Of a stretch of DNA of 64,000 bases, positions 9,803 through 18,729 are shown piece after piece (the stretch's first letter is position 1; each line of letters starts with the position of its first letter). The DNA comes from Agrobacterium larrymoorei (GTDB taxonomy: Bacteria > Pseudomonadota > Alphaproteobacteria > Rhizobiales > Rhizobiaceae). The DNA lies in assembly GCF_030819275.1 (NCBI RefSeq), contig NZ_JAUTBL010000002.1, positions 1,800,501 to 1,864,500 of the forward strand, read 5' to 3'. The notes under the pieces were generated by a model. The model was not told where the DNA came from, ran no database searches, and saw only the letters and a program-made list of their open reading frames with translations. Both the position numbers and the translations under genes were made by a program.

Positions 9803-10456
9803 TCAGGCGAGTTTTCCGCCCTTTTCCGAATGTACCTTTTCCGTACCGTACAGCGTCAGGAAGGCGGCAACGGCCTTCCGCGCCCGGGCGGAAAAATCCT
9901 TGGCCTGCGCTTCGCCGAGCAGCATGCGAACATGCAGATCGGAAACGATCAGGCCGTAAAAGCTGCGATAGGCATCTTCCAGATCGTCAAAGCGCAAGTA
10001 GCCGCAACGGCGACCGGCTTCGATCAGACCCCGAGCACGCTTGTCGATCTGACGACGTCCCCGCTCCAATAGCAGATTACCGAGTTTGGAGCCTTCACGG
10101 CTCGCCTGACCGATGGCAAGACGGTTCAACGCAAGCGAGACATCGCCTGCCAGAACCTCGAGCAGATCATGGGCAAAGACTTCGAGATGATCGACGAGCT
10201 GCGGTGCGGTCACGCGATCGCCCGCCTTCTCAAAGGTGCGGACCTTGCTCTGCTGAAAGCTGATCATCGCCGCCAGCAAACCATCGCGGTCGCCAAACCA
10301 TTTGTAGAGGCTTTCCTTGGAACAGTTGGCCGCGCGTGCCAGACCAGAGGTCGTCAGCGCTTTTTCTCCACCCTCGACCAGAAGACGCAATGCCTGCTCC
10401 AGAACGGCGTTCTGTCGCGGCGAAAACTCCTGCGCTGTGATCGGATCGGTCCCCAC
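9803..10456 (-). CDS. TetR-family transcriptional regulator
   Basis: The N-terminal part carries a TetR-type helix-turn-helix (ALTTSGLARAANCSKESLYKWFGDRDGLLAAMI), followed by an all-helical ligand and dimerisation domain. The GTG start at 10456 is preferred because GGAG lies 8 nt upstream and it leaves the palindromic operator outside the gene. An ATG at 10534 would put the operator in the coding region. The protein is about 217 residues. It lies directly upstream of ilvC on the same strand, so it may be autoregulated and may influence ilvC expression. The ligand is unknown. Confidence 0.88.
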   Translation of the reverse strand: MGTDPITAQEFSPRQNAVLEQALRLLVEGGEKALTTSGLARAANCSKESLYKWFGDRDGLLAAMISFQQSKVRTFEKAGDRVTAPQLVDHLEVFAHDLLEVLAGDVSLALNRLAIGQASREGSKLGNLLLERGRRQIDKRARGLIEAGRRCGYLRFDDLEDAYRSFYGLIVSDLHVRMLLGEAQAKDFSARARKAVAAFLTLYGTEKVHSEKGGKLA

Positions 10457-10480
10457 CTTGTCCACTCCACTCTCGATTAT

Positions 10481-10494
10481 GTACCGTACGGTAC
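10481..10494. promoter_or_regulatory. Perfect 14-bp palindrome upstream of the TetR gene, likely operator
   Basis: GTACCGTACGGTAC is its own reverse complement. It lies 25 nt upstream of the favoured GTG start and is flanked by further CCGTA/CGGTT sequence, giving extended partial symmetry. TetR proteins usually bind such palindromes over their own promoter. A similar CCGTACCGTAC stretch appears at about 9841 within the gene's 3' end. Confidence 0.6.
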
Positions 10495-10611
10495 GGTTCG
10501 AGCGACATTTAAGCGGAGCGCTTCTCAGGGTCAAGAGGATTTTTGAACGAAGAGTGCGAATTGACGCGCCGCAATATAAGGCGCGTTGAAATTGCTGGAG
10601 GGAACAAGAGG

Positions 10612-11040
10612 TCAGGCAGTAGCGTCGAAGGTCTTGCGAGCCTGCTTCACCGCATCATGATGATCGAGCGCCCAATTGATGACCTGCGAAAGAGGCGCGT
10701 AAAGAGACCGCCCGAGCGGCGTCATGCTGTATTCGACGCTTGGCGGCTTTGTCGGAAAAACCTCGCGGTGAATATAGCCATCACGCTGCAAATCCCGCAG
10801 CGTCTGGGTCAGCATGCGTTGCGAGATATCGGGCACCATGCGCCGCAACTCGCCGAAGCGATAGGGGCGATCGGCAAGCGCCTGCAACAGCAGTGTCGAC
10901 CATTTGCCGCCGATGTGGTTGAGCAGATCGCGCACCGGGCAATTGTCGAAATCGAGATTGGCGAAATCAGGAAGGGGCGCCGAGGCCTGCGCTGGCGCAT
11001 GCGTTGCTGTCGGTTTCAACCGTGAGACTGTCGCGCTCAT
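10612..11040 (-). CDS. HxlR/DUF24-family redox-type regulator
   Basis: The 142-residue protein is a winged-helix regulator of the HxlR (DUF24) family. The signature [20 protein letters not shown] lies near 33-52 and ends in the family's typical GGKW. Cys34 is the conserved N-terminal cysteine that senses quinones, diamide or aldehydes in YodB, HypR and Qor[20 protein letters not shown] and [21 protein letters not shown] form the recognition helix and wing. The start at 11040 has AGAAGGGA upstream. It is divergent from a QorB-like reductase gene, an arrangement like ytfH-ytfG of E. coli, so it probably controls that gene. Confidence 0.92.
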   Translation of the reverse strand: MSATVSRLKPTATHAPAQASAPLPDFANLDFDNCPVRDLLNHIGGKWSTLLLQALADRPYRFGELRRMVPDISQRMLTQTLRDLQRDGYIHREVFPTKPPSVEYSMTPLGRSLYAPLSQVINWALDHHDAVKQARKTFDATA

Positions 11041-11150
11041 GGCGGTGGTTCCCTTCTGGTAACGTAGGGCGCAAGAAATGCCTTCTTTACAGCACCCGGT
11101 CAATTCTTATTTTAGAGCTACTCTCTTTTTGAGACTAACAAAGGACAGAC

Positions 11151-12038
11151 ATGATGAGCAAGATTCTTGTGACCGGCGCCTCCGGTCATCTCGGCCAGGC
11201 AATTATCCGTCACCTCTTGGAAACCTATGACGTTCCGGCTGCCAACATTGTTGCCGCCAGCCGCGATACGGCCAAGCTTGCTGGCCTCGCAGCAAAGGGT
11301 GTTGAGACACGCGCTGCCGATTTCGACGACGCGTCCTCACTTGATAGCGCGTTTCAGGGAATCGACACGCTCCTTATCATTTCTACCGATGCGCTCGCCG
11401 TTCCGGGCCAGCGTCTCAAGCAGCATAAGGCGGCGGTTGCCGCTGCCGCAAAGGCGGGCGTCAAGCACCTCGCCTACACGTCCATGCCGAACCCGGATAA
11501 GTCCCTCGTGACCTTTGCCCCGGATCATCTAGGTACGGAAGAAGCCGTCAAGGCAAGCGGCCTGCCCTACACCATCATCCGCAATGCCTGGTACCTCGAT
11601 AACTACCTGCATGGCATGCCGCACAATCTGGCAAGCGGCCAGTGGTTCACAGCAACCGGCAACGGCAAAGTCTCCAATATCTCGCGGGATGACTGCGCTC
11701 GTGCAGCCGCAGCGGCTCTTGCCAAGGGCAAGGCGGAAAACAAGACCTACACGCTGACGGGACCGGAACTGCTCGATGCCGACCAGATCGCAGCCCTGGT
11801 ATCCGAAGCGACCGGCAAGCCGCTCAAGGCCGTCAAGGTGTCGCCTGAGGATCTGCAGAAAGGCATCGAAGGCGCTGGCCTGCCCGGCTTCGTCGCCGCC
11901 ATGCTCGCTTCCGCCGACGCCAATATTGCCGCCGGCAATTTCGAAATTCTGACGGATGATTATGAAATTCTCACCGGCAAGAAGCCTGAGAGTGCCGCAG
12001 AGTTCTTCAAGGCCAACAAGGCAGCATTGGTCGGATAA
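11151..12038 (+). CDS. NmrA/QorB-type NAD(P)H:quinone reductase
   Basis: The 295-residue protein is an atypical short-chain dehydrogenase of the NmrA/QorB group. The nucleotide-binding motif is VTGASGHLGQAII (about 6-18), with a following YTSMPNPDKS segment and DNYLHGMPHNLASGQWF as in QorB. QorB reduces quinones with NADPH. AAGGA precedes two adjacent ATG codons (11151 and 11154), and either may be used; the second gives the more usual MSKILVTG start and better spacing. The divergent HxlR gene suggests induction by electrophiles or quinones. Confidence 0.88.
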   Translation: MMSKILVTGASGHLGQAIIRHLLETYDVPAANIVAASRDTAKLAGLAAKGVETRAADFDDASSLDSAFQGIDTLLIISTDALAVPGQRLKQHKAAVAAAAKAGVKHLAYTSMPNPDKSLVTFAPDHLGTEEAVKASGLPYTIIRNAWYLDNYLHGMPHNLASGQWFTATGNGKVSNISRDDCARAAAAALAKGKAENKTYTLTGPELLDADQIAALVSEATGKPLKAVKVSPEDLQKGIEGAGLPGFVAAMLASADANIAAGNFEILTDDYEILTGKKPESAAEFFKANKAALVG

Positions 12039-12050
12039 GACCAACACCAT

Positions 12051-12080
12051 CCGCCGTGCTGTTCTCCATCGGCACGGCGG
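12051..12080. terminator. Strong hairpin between convergent genes
   Basis: CCGCCGTGC (12051-12059) pairs perfectly with GCACGGCGG (12072-12080). It lies 12 nt after the QorB-like stop and before the convergent AraC gene end. No T run follows, so termination is likely but not certain. Confidence 0.45.
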
Positions 12081-12115
12081 CAGACACAACCTTAGACTTT
12101 CGTAAAAGGCGCGCG

Positions 12116-13063
12116 CTACTCCGCAGCCGCGCCCATGCTTTCCCGCGACGCCTCCACGTCCCGCGCAGGTGACATGCCGTAAACACGGGCATATTCGCGA
12201 CTGAACTGCGACGGGCTCTGATAGCCCACGCGGAGGCTGGCGGTGCCCGCGTCCAGCCGCTCCAACAGCATCAGGCGGCGCGCTTCATGGAGGCGGAGCT
12301 GTTTCTGGTACTGCACCGGGGTCATTGCCGTCACCGCCTTGAAATGCTGGTGAAAGGACGAGACGCTCATGCCAACCCGCTCTGCCACATCCTCGATGCG
12401 GATCGGACGGGTGTAATTCTCGCGAAGCCATGCGATGGCGCGAGCAATCCGGTTGCCATGGCTGTCTGCCGCCAGAATGTTTATCAATTGCCCGCCCGCA
12501 GGCCCGGTAAGAATGCGGTAGAGGATTTCCTGCTCGATCAGAGGTGCCATGGCAGGAATATCCCCTGGACGATCAAGCAAGCGCAGTAGCCGCGTGGTCG
12601 CGTCCAGAAGCTCGGGCGTCGCTGCGTTCACCACAATGCCTCGCTGGCTGGGAACAGCAGTTGGCGAGCGCGCAATATGTACCCGGCTCATCACATCCAG
12701 AAGCTTTTCACTGTTGATCGCAATTGAAATGCAAAAATGCGGCACCTCGCGGCTTGCCTCGACAACACGCCACGCCACCGGCAGATCGAATGAGGTCAGC
12801 AGGTAATCCCCTGCCCCGTAATTGATCGTATCGGTGCCGAGCTGAAGACTTTTGGCGCCCTGAATGACCATGGCAAAACAGGGATGATAGCTGCCATGGC
12901 AAGGCGCGCTGGGGCTCGAACGTTTGCTCAGCCGCAGCGCGTCGATATCGGTCGTCACTTCCCCCTCCGCCTTGGCATAGCGGGCCGCAATCGAGACGAT
13001 TTCCTGATAGGGGCTGAAAGGCAGCGTCATGGGGTGAAAACCTTGGGAGCAACGTTGAGACAT
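12116..13063 (-). CDS. AraC-family transcriptional regulator
   Basis: The protein (about 315 residues from 13063) has an N-terminal AraC_N-type cupin domain containing PCFAMVIQGAKSLQLG and GDYLLTSFDLPV. A C-terminal double helix-turn-helix follows: RPIRIEDVAERVGMSVSSFHQHFKAVTAMTPVQYQKQLRL and then ASLRVGYQSPSQFSREYARVYGMSP. Regulators of this layout often control neighbouring oxidoreductase genes. It is divergent from an alcohol dehydrogenase gene 145 nt away, which is the likely target. The start at 13063 has GGAAGG about 10 nt upstream; ATG codons at 13099 and 13030 are alternatives. Confidence 0.9.
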   Translation of the reverse strand: MSQRCSQGFHPMTLPFSPYQEIVSIAARYAKAEGEVTTDIDALRLSKRSSPSAPCHGSYHPCFAMVIQGAKSLQLGTDTINYGAGDYLLTSFDLPVAWRVVEASREVPHFCISIAINSEKLLDVMSRVHIARSPTAVPSQRGIVVNAATPELLDATTRLLRLLDRPGDIPAMAPLIEQEILYRILTGPAGGQLINILAADSHGNRIARAIAWLRENYTRPIRIEDVAERVGMSVSSFHQHFKAVTAMTPVQYQKQLRLHEARRLMLLERLDAGTASLRVGYQSPSQFSREYARVYGMSPARDVEASRESMGAAAE

Positions 13064-13208
13064 ATCTAAAATGCCTTCCCCTCTTCGCAAAGAGGGCACG
13101 CCTCACTTTTGTAGAATTATGCAAGAAGCTCGGAGGATCGCTCTAACGCTCTTTCGTGTTCTGGGCGCATGATCAACCATCTCATTCCACAACTGAAAGG
13201 AACTTCAG

Positions 13209-14255
13209 ATGGCTACTGCAAGAGGTTACGCTGCAACAGACGCGTCCAAGCCGCTTACGCCGTTCACCTTCGAACGCCGCGAGCCAAACGAAGATGATGT
13301 CGTCATTGACATTAAATTTGCGGGCATCTGCCATTCGGACATTCATACCGTTCGCAACGAATGGAAGAATGCGGTCTATCCGATCGTACCCGGCCACGAG
13401 ATTGCCGGCGTCGTAACGGCGGTCGGATCCAAGGTCACCCGGTTCAAGGTCGGCGATCATGTCGGTGTCGGCTGCTTCGTCGATAGCTGCGTTGGCTGCG
13501 CGACGCGCGACGTCGACAACGAGCACTACATGCCGGGTCTCGTCCAGACCTACAACTCGGTCGAGCGCGACGGAAAGACGGCCACCCAGGGCGGCTATTC
13601 CGACCACATCGTCGTCAAGGAAGGCTATGTTCTGTCCATACCGGACCACTTGCCGCTGGACGCTTCCGCACCGCTTCTTTGTGCCGGTATCACCCTCTTC
13701 TCGCCGCTCAGATATTGGAAAGCTGGTCCCGGCAAGAAGGTCGCTATCGTCGGCATGGGCGGCCTCGGCCATATGGGCGTGAAGCTCGGTGCAGCCATGG
13801 GCGCTGATGTCACCGTCCTGTCGCAGTCGCTTTCCAAGAAAGAAGACGGGTTGAAGCTCGGCGCGAAGGATTACTACGCCACCAGCGACGCCTCTACTTT
13901 CGAGAAACTTGCCGGCACATTCGATCTCATCATTTGCACCGTATCGGCAGAAATCGACTGGAACGCTTATCTCGGCTTGCTCAAGGTCAACGGCTCCATG
14001 GTCGTGGTCGGTGTGCCTGAAAATGCGATTCCGGTCCATGCCTTCTCGCTGGTTCCTGGTCGCAAGAGCCTGTCCGGCTCGATGATCGGTTCGATCAAGG
14101 AAACTCAGGAAATGCTGGATTTCTGTGGGCAACACAACATCGTCTCCGAAATCGAGAAGATCGACATCAAGGACGTCAACGAAGCCTATGAGCGCGTGCT
14201 GAAGAGCGACGTGCGCTACCGCTTCGTCATCGACATGGCAACGCTCGACGCTTAA
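13209..14255 (+). CDS. Zinc-type NAD(P)-dependent alcohol dehydrogenase (YahK/CAD-like)
   Basis: The 348-residue protein is a medium-chain dehydrogenase of the cinnamyl alcohol/aldehyde reductase group, which reduces aldehydes with NADPH. Catalytic zinc ligands are visible: Cys41 in GICHSD, His63-Glu64 in PGHEIAG and a cysteine in [12 protein letters not shown]. The cofactor motif is [14 protein letters not shown]. The structural zinc lobe is unusual: DSCVGC supplies Cys94 and Cys97, but the third and fourth cysteines of the family are replaced by Arg100 and Met108. The divergent AraC gene is its likely regulator. GAAAGGAAC lies just upstream of the ATG. Confidence 0.93.
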   Translation: MATARGYAATDASKPLTPFTFERREPNEDDVVIDIKFAGICHSDIHTVRNEWKNAVYPIVPGHEIAGVVTAVGSKVTRFKVGDHVGVGCFVDSCVGCATRDVDNEHYMPGLVQTYNSVERDGKTATQGGYSDHIVVKEGYVLSIPDHLPLDASAPLLCAGITLFSPLRYWKAGPGKKVAIVGMGGLGHMGVKLGAAMGADVTVLSQSLSKKEDGLKLGAKDYYATSDASTFEKLAGTFDLIICTVSAEIDWNAYLGLLKVNGSMVVVGVPENAIPVHAFSLVPGRKSLSGSMIGSIKETQEMLDFCGQHNIVSEIEKIDIKDVNEAYERVLKSDVRYRFVIDMATLDA

Positions 14256-14283
14256 CGCGAAGTGATTATCGGCAGATAGGATG

Positions 14284-14314
14284 GAGGCGGGCACCGATTG
14301 GGCCCGCCTCTTTT
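14284..14314 (+). terminator. Rho-independent terminator after the alcohol dehydrogenase gene
   Basis: GAGGCGGGC (14284-14292) pairs with GCCCGCCTC (14302-14310), followed by TTTT. It lies 28 nt after the stop codon and just before the end of the convergent NADH dehydrogenase gene. Confidence 0.8.
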
Positions 14315-14316
14315 CG

Positions 14317-15603
14317 TTAAGGAGCCTTTCCGACAGGCTGCGTCTCATCCTTCAGCGTGTCACGCTGGGTAATCAGGCGCGCACTGTGCTGGCCGCTGAG
14401 ATAGATCCACACCCAGCTCCATGCGACGGCAAGCCTGGAGCGGGTACCGATAAGGAAGTAGATATGGGCAATCCCCCATATCCACCAGGCGATGACGCCT
14501 TTCAGCTTGATCTTGCCAAAATCGATGACAGCCGCCCGCTTGCCTATGGTGGCAAGATTGCCCTGATGCACATATTTGAATGGCGCTGGCTGTGGCTGTC
14601 CCGCCAGCCGAGCCCTGATGACGTTGGCGACATGGCTGCCCTGCTGCTTGGCAGCAGGCGCGATGCCCGGGACAGGCTTGCCACTCTCCTGCTGAACCAG
14701 CGCCGTATCGCCAATGACAAAGATGTTTGGATCGTCGGCAATGTGAAGATGCGGACCGACCTCGGTACGACCGGCGCGATCTGCCGTGACGCCAAGCCAT
14801 TGCGCGGCGGGAGAAGCTTGCACGCCCGCTCCCCAGATGATGGTCCGCGCCGGAATGAAATGATCGCCGACCTTGACGCCCTCCTCGGTGCAATCCGAAA
14901 CGGGCGTGCCGAGCATGACCTCTACGCCGAGTTCTTCCAGCGCCCGCTTGCTATAATCCGATAGTTCTTCGGTGAAGGCAGGCAGCACGCGCTTTCCCGC
15001 CTCGACGAGGATGATCCGCGTCTTGCGCGTATCGATGTTGCGAAACTCCGGTGGCAGCACCTTCTTGGCAAGATCGGCAATCATCCCTGCCATTTCGACG
15101 CCCGTGGGGCCAGCACCGATCACGACGAAGGTGAGATAGGCTTGCTTTACCGCCTCCGTCTTCTCCAACTCAGCGCGCTCGAAGGCAAGGAGAAGCCGCC
15201 TGCGGATAGTCGTAGCATCTTCCAGAGTTTTGAGGCCGGGTGCATGTTTTTCCCACGCATCATTGCCGAAATAGGCGTGGCGCGCACCGGTCGCGAGCAC
15301 CAGCGTATCGAAGGAGACCGTTTCGCCATGGTTCAGATGAACGGTTCGATTCGTCCGGTCGACGCCGGAGACCTCGGCGAGCATGGTCAAGACCTCCGGC
15401 CTATCCCGAAACAGATGGCGGATAGGCCAGGCGATCTCCGATGTCGCGAGCGCGGTTGTTGCGACCTGATAAAGAAGTGGCTGAAAAAGATGATGGTTGC
15501 GGCGATCGATCAGGGTGATGCGAGTAGGCGCGCCCTTCAGACCATGGACAGTTTGTAGTCCGCCGAAGCCTCCCCCAACGACGACGACATGATGTTCCTG
15601 CAT
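14317..15603 (-). CDS. ndh: Type II NADH dehydrogenase
   Basis: The 428-residue flavoprotein oxidises NADH and passes electrons to quinone without pumping protons. The FAD-binding motif VVVGGGFGGLQ lies at about 7-17 and the NADH-binding motif VVIGAGPTGVEMAG near 163-176. IWGAGVQASP and IFVIGDTALV are typical of the family. The hydrophobic C-terminal segment (VIAWWIWGIAHIYFLIG) is the membrane-anchoring part. It is a stand-alone gene on the minus strand. Confidence 0.93.
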   Translation of the reverse strand: MQEHHVVVVGGGFGGLQTVHGLKGAPTRITLIDRRNHHLFQPLLYQVATTALATSEIAWPIRHLFRDRPEVLTMLAEVSGVDRTNRTVHLNHGETVSFDTLVLATGARHAYFGNDAWEKHAPGLKTLEDATTIRRRLLLAFERAELEKTEAVKQAYLTFVVIGAGPTGVEMAGMIADLAKKVLPPEFRNIDTRKTRIILVEAGKRVLPAFTEELSDYSKRALEELGVEVMLGTPVSDCTEEGVKVGDHFIPARTIIWGAGVQASPAAQWLGVTADRAGRTEVGPHLHIADDPNIFVIGDTALVQQESGKPVPGIAPAAKQQGSHVANVIRARLAGQPQPAPFKYVHQGNLATIGKRAAVIDFGKIKLKGVIAWWIWGIAHIYFLIGTRSRLAVAWSWVWIYLSGQHSARLITQRDTLKDETQPVGKAP

Positions 15604-15685
15604 GTGACTTGCCCTTATTACAATCAGAAAATCAAACCGCGCAGGTTGTACGCGGTTTCATTGTAGGGGCAAAAATTGATGTGAG

Positions 15686-16441
15686 TTATGAAATAGCCTG
15701 ACCGCAGGCCCGGCAAAAACGCCGAACCGTTTCGGCCATGCCGTATTCGAGAGCATCCGCCGTCAGGCCGTGGCCGATCGACACCTCTGAAAGGTGAGGA
15801 ATACGCTTCACGAGAGCCGGAAGATTGTCGACGGTGAGATCGTGACCTGCGTTAACGTCAAGTCCGAATTCCTTCGCAAAATCAGCCGTCTGGCCGAGTT
15901 TTTCAATCCAACCTGCAGCCGCTTCGGGATCATCGTAACAGCCGCCATACGGGCCGGTGTAAAGCTCAATGCGCGCAGCACCGGTTGCCGCCGCGAGCTC
16001 CATCGTTGTACGATCGGCGTCGCCATCGGCAAAGAGCGAAACCCGCATGCCGCGTGCCTTCAGACGTGACGTCACGTGCTTGAGAAAATCGCCATGCTTG
16101 CGAAAATCCCAACCGTGATCCGAGGTCGCCTGCGACGGATCGTCCGGCACCAGCGTCACCTGCTCCGGCTCGTTTTCTTCGCAGAGCAGAAGAAAATCCT
16201 CGGTCGGATAGCCCTCCATGTTGAACTCGGCCTGTGGAAACTCGTCATCGATCAGCGCACGTAGCACCGGCAGGTCGGAAAATCGGATATGGCGCTGATC
16301 AGGTCGTGGATGAACCGTCAGCCCGCTTGCACCCTCCTGCAAAGCTATGCGACCGAAGGCAGCGACATCAGGCCAAGGCAGGTCGCGCCGGTTGCGCAGC
16401 ATGGCAATTGCGTTGAGATTGACGGACAATTTGGTCGGCAT
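15686..16441 (-). CDS. pdxJ: Pyridoxine 5'-phosphate synthase
   Basis: The 251-residue protein condenses 1-deoxyxylulose 5-phosphate with 3-amino-2-oxopropyl phosphate, the last ring-forming step of vitamin B6 synthesis. The N-terminus [16 protein letters not shown] and the motifs [47 protein letters not shown] and [12 protein letters not shown] are characteristic. The C-terminal [16 protein letters not shown] contacts phosphate in the family. It is divergent from the MerR-LuxR fusion gene, with 160 nt in between. Confidence 0.97.
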   Translation of the reverse strand: MPTKLSVNLNAIAMLRNRRDLPWPDVAAFGRIALQEGASGLTVHPRPDQRHIRFSDLPVLRALIDDEFPQAEFNMEGYPTEDFLLLCEENEPEQVTLVPDDPSQATSDHGWDFRKHGDFLKHVTSRLKARGMRVSLFADGDADRTTMELAAATGAARIELYTGPYGGCYDDPEAAAGWIEKLGQTADFAKEFGLDVNAGHDLTVDNLPALVKRIPHLSEVSIGHGLTADALEYGMAETVRRFCRACGQAIS

Positions 16442-16601
16442 TTCATTCCCCGGCGTTGATGATGAAGGGCATCGCGTTGCGGTCCCGATTGACCGACATC
16501 TCCTCCATTATCGTATCATTGTGCAAGCTTCCAAAAAAATTACGATTCCTATGGAACCAACTTCAAACAAGCGCATTAGGTCCTGACGATCGGGGGCCGA
16601 C

Positions 16602-17444
16602 ATGACACAATCGCTTTCATTAGAAGATGCTGACTTTGATTTGGATACACATTTTGTCAGCGAAACGGGTGCGGCAGTCATGCCGGAGCTGGCTGTACCC
16701 CATATGAACGCGCGAGGCCAAAAGGGCCGCGAGGCACTCCCCGTCAAGCCCGGGTCATGGAGCAGCAAGTCCATGAGAAAGGCAAGTGAGCCAGCCGCAA
16801 CGCAAGGATCGAAGAGCCCGAAGGGCTTTCTCCCGGACGTGAAGGTGCCGTCGTCGCTTCCACCAGAGCCCGTCGTTATTGCAGACATGGCAAATCTTTT
16901 TGGCGTCACCCATAGAACGCTGCATTTCTATGAGGAGAAGAAGATCCTCTCTTCGCGCCGCATGGGGCTGATGCGCATTTATTCACACCAGGATGTTCAC
17001 CGCATGGCAGTCGTCAACCTGTTGCGGGATATCGGCGTTGCGGTTGCGATCATTCAGGAGATCATGGGCAAGCTCGATCATGCCTCATCCCAGGAAGAGG
17101 CTGACGACATTTTCCAGACCGCGCTTGAAATCCGCAAACGCGAACTAACTCTGGAGATTTCCACCGTTCATCGCCAGATCGATCAGATCAGCAATTTGAT
17201 GGATGTGTCCGACGAAACCTATTCAGAGCCTCAGTATGAGGCCGCTTTCGACCTGACAGACCAGGAAAAAAGCTGTCTCGAATTGATGGCCGAGGGCTAC
17301 TCGTCGACACGCCTAAGCCGGACATTGGGAATGTCGGCAGAGGAACTGAGCGGTCTGGAAGAAGGCCTTCTGGGAAAATTTGGCGTCAACAACCGGTTTC
17401 AGGTCGTCGCAAAGGCCCTGACGATGGGCGTTATCCAGAGCTGA
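16602..17444 (+). CDS. MerR-type regulator with a C-terminal LuxR/GerE-like domain
   Basis: The 280-residue protein combines two DNA-binding modules. After a variable N-terminal stretch of about 85 residues comes a MerR helix-turn-helix (IADMANLFGVTHRTLHFYEEKKILSSRR) with wing and the usual long coiled coil. The C-terminal 65 residues read as a LuxR/GerE-type helix-turn-helix: DLTDQEKSCLELMAEGYSS, then LSRTLGMSAEEL, and KFGVNNRFQVVAKAL. There are no metal-binding cysteines, so it is not a metal sensor of the MerR/CueR type. Its targets are unknown; pdxJ is the divergent neighbour. It overlaps no other gene. Confidence 0.85.
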   Translation: MTQSLSLEDADFDLDTHFVSETGAAVMPELAVPHMNARGQKGREALPVKPGSWSSKSMRKASEPAATQGSKSPKGFLPDVKVPSSLPPEPVVIADMANLFGVTHRTLHFYEEKKILSSRRMGLMRIYSHQDVHRMAVVNLLRDIGVAVAIIQEIMGKLDHASSQEEADDIFQTALEIRKRELTLEISTVHRQIDQISNLMDVSDETYSEPQYEAAFDLTDQEKSCLELMAEGYSSTRLSRTLGMSAEELSGLEEGLLGKFGVNNRFQVVAKALTMGVIQS

Positions 17445-17462
17445 GAAGCCCGGGCAAAAGCC

Positions 17463-18590
17463 TTACCGGACGATAGTCAGCGTCTCCGCTGCGCGTGTTA
17501 CCGCGGTGTAAAGCCAGCGCTCACGTGTATCGCGGAATGCGTAGCTTTCATCGAAAAGCACGACATTGTTCCACTGCGAGCCCTGCGCCTTGTGAACCGT
17601 CAACGCATAGCCGTAATCGAACTCGTCGTAACGCTTGCGCGTGGACCAAGGGATCTCCGTTTCACTCTCTTCGAAGGCCGCCTTCAGCAATTTGATCTTC
17701 GCCGCACCGCGATCCATATCATCGTCTTCCGGCCGGATCATCAAATTGATGCCCGGTTTGACTGTCTCTCGCGACGAGCTCATCACTTGCCACAGTGAGC
17801 CGTTCAGCAGGCCTTTCGCAGGATCGTTGCGCAGGCACACAAGCTTGTCGCCGGATTGCGGATATTCCGCCGAAAAACCCTTCAACTCGCGAAGCCGCTG
17901 ATTGTAGCGCTTGCGCGTCCGATTGGTCCCGACCAGAACCTGATCCGCGTCCAGCACCAGAGACTGGGTGACCTCAGACTTGGAAATCACCTGCGCAGTG
18001 CCGTAGTCGCCGCGCATGATCTCGCGTCCCTCTCGCACATCCATGGCAAGCTGGATAATCGGGTTGTCCTTCGCCTGACGATGGATTTCCGACAGCAGAT
18101 AATCCGGCTCCTGCTCGGTGAAGTAACCACCGCCTGAAACCGGCGGCAACTGCCCGGGATCGCCCAGCACCAGAACGGGCGTGCCGAAGCTCATCAGGTC
18201 CTTGCCGAGCTGCTCATCCACCATTGAACATTCATCGATGATGATGAGCGCGGCCTTGGCAAGCGGGCTTTGGCGATTGATGGTGAACATCGGCGCAATC
18301 GAGGTCTTGCCGGTTTCCTCGTCTTCGACGGCTTCTTCGCCACGGGGCCGGTAGATCAGCGAGTGAATGGTGCGTGCATTGGAAGCGCCACGCGAGCGCA
18401 GAACCTGCGCGGCCTTGCCGGTGAAGGCTGCAAACAGCACCTCGCCATCCACATGCTCGGCAAAATGCTTGGCGAGCGTGGTCTTGCCCGTACCCGCATA
18501 GCCGAAGAGACGGAACACCGGCGAGCGGCCTTCCTTCAACCAGCGCGAAACAGCCTTGAGGGCTTCATCCTGTTGTGGAGAAAATTGCAT
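17463..18590 (-). CDS. RecD-like ATP-dependent DNA helicase (AAA, UvrD_C_2)
   Basis: The 375-residue protein is a superfamily 1 helicase related to RecD and phage Dda. Walker A GYAGTGKTT lies at about 30-38 and Walker B LIIIDECSMVD follows. VLGDPGQLPPV matches motif III, and YALTVHKAQGSQWNNVVLFDE is the C-terminal motif V/VI region. It probably unwinds DNA in repair or recombination. There is no RecBC-like partner nearby. The ATG at 18590 has AAGAGGAG immediately upstream, so the longer reading from 18701 is rejected. It is convergent with the MerR-LuxR gene. Confidence 0.9.
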   Translation of the reverse strand: MQFSPQQDEALKAVSRWLKEGRSPVFRLFGYAGTGKTTLAKHFAEHVDGEVLFAAFTGKAAQVLRSRGASNARTIHSLIYRPRGEEAVEDEETGKTSIAPMFTINRQSPLAKAALIIIDECSMVDEQLGKDLMSFGTPVLVLGDPGQLPPVSGGGYFTEQEPDYLLSEIHRQAKDNPIIQLAMDVREGREIMRGDYGTAQVISKSEVTQSLVLDADQVLVGTNRTRKRYNQRLRELKGFSAEYPQSGDKLVCLRNDPAKGLLNGSLWQVMSSSRETVKPGINLMIRPEDDDMDRGAAKIKLLKAAFEESETEIPWSTRKRYDEFDYGYALTVHKAQGSQWNNVVLFDESYAFRDTRERWLYTAVTRAAETLTIVR

Positions 18591-18729
18591 ATCTCCTCTT
18601 CGCAGGATTCGAGCCGCAAGCGCAACAGAAAAAGAACGAAAGAAGAATGTTCGGCTCAGAAGCAACTGGAGAACGCAACTGGCGGAGGGAGGCAATGGCA
18701 TACCACGTCACATGTGATTAGATAGAGAT

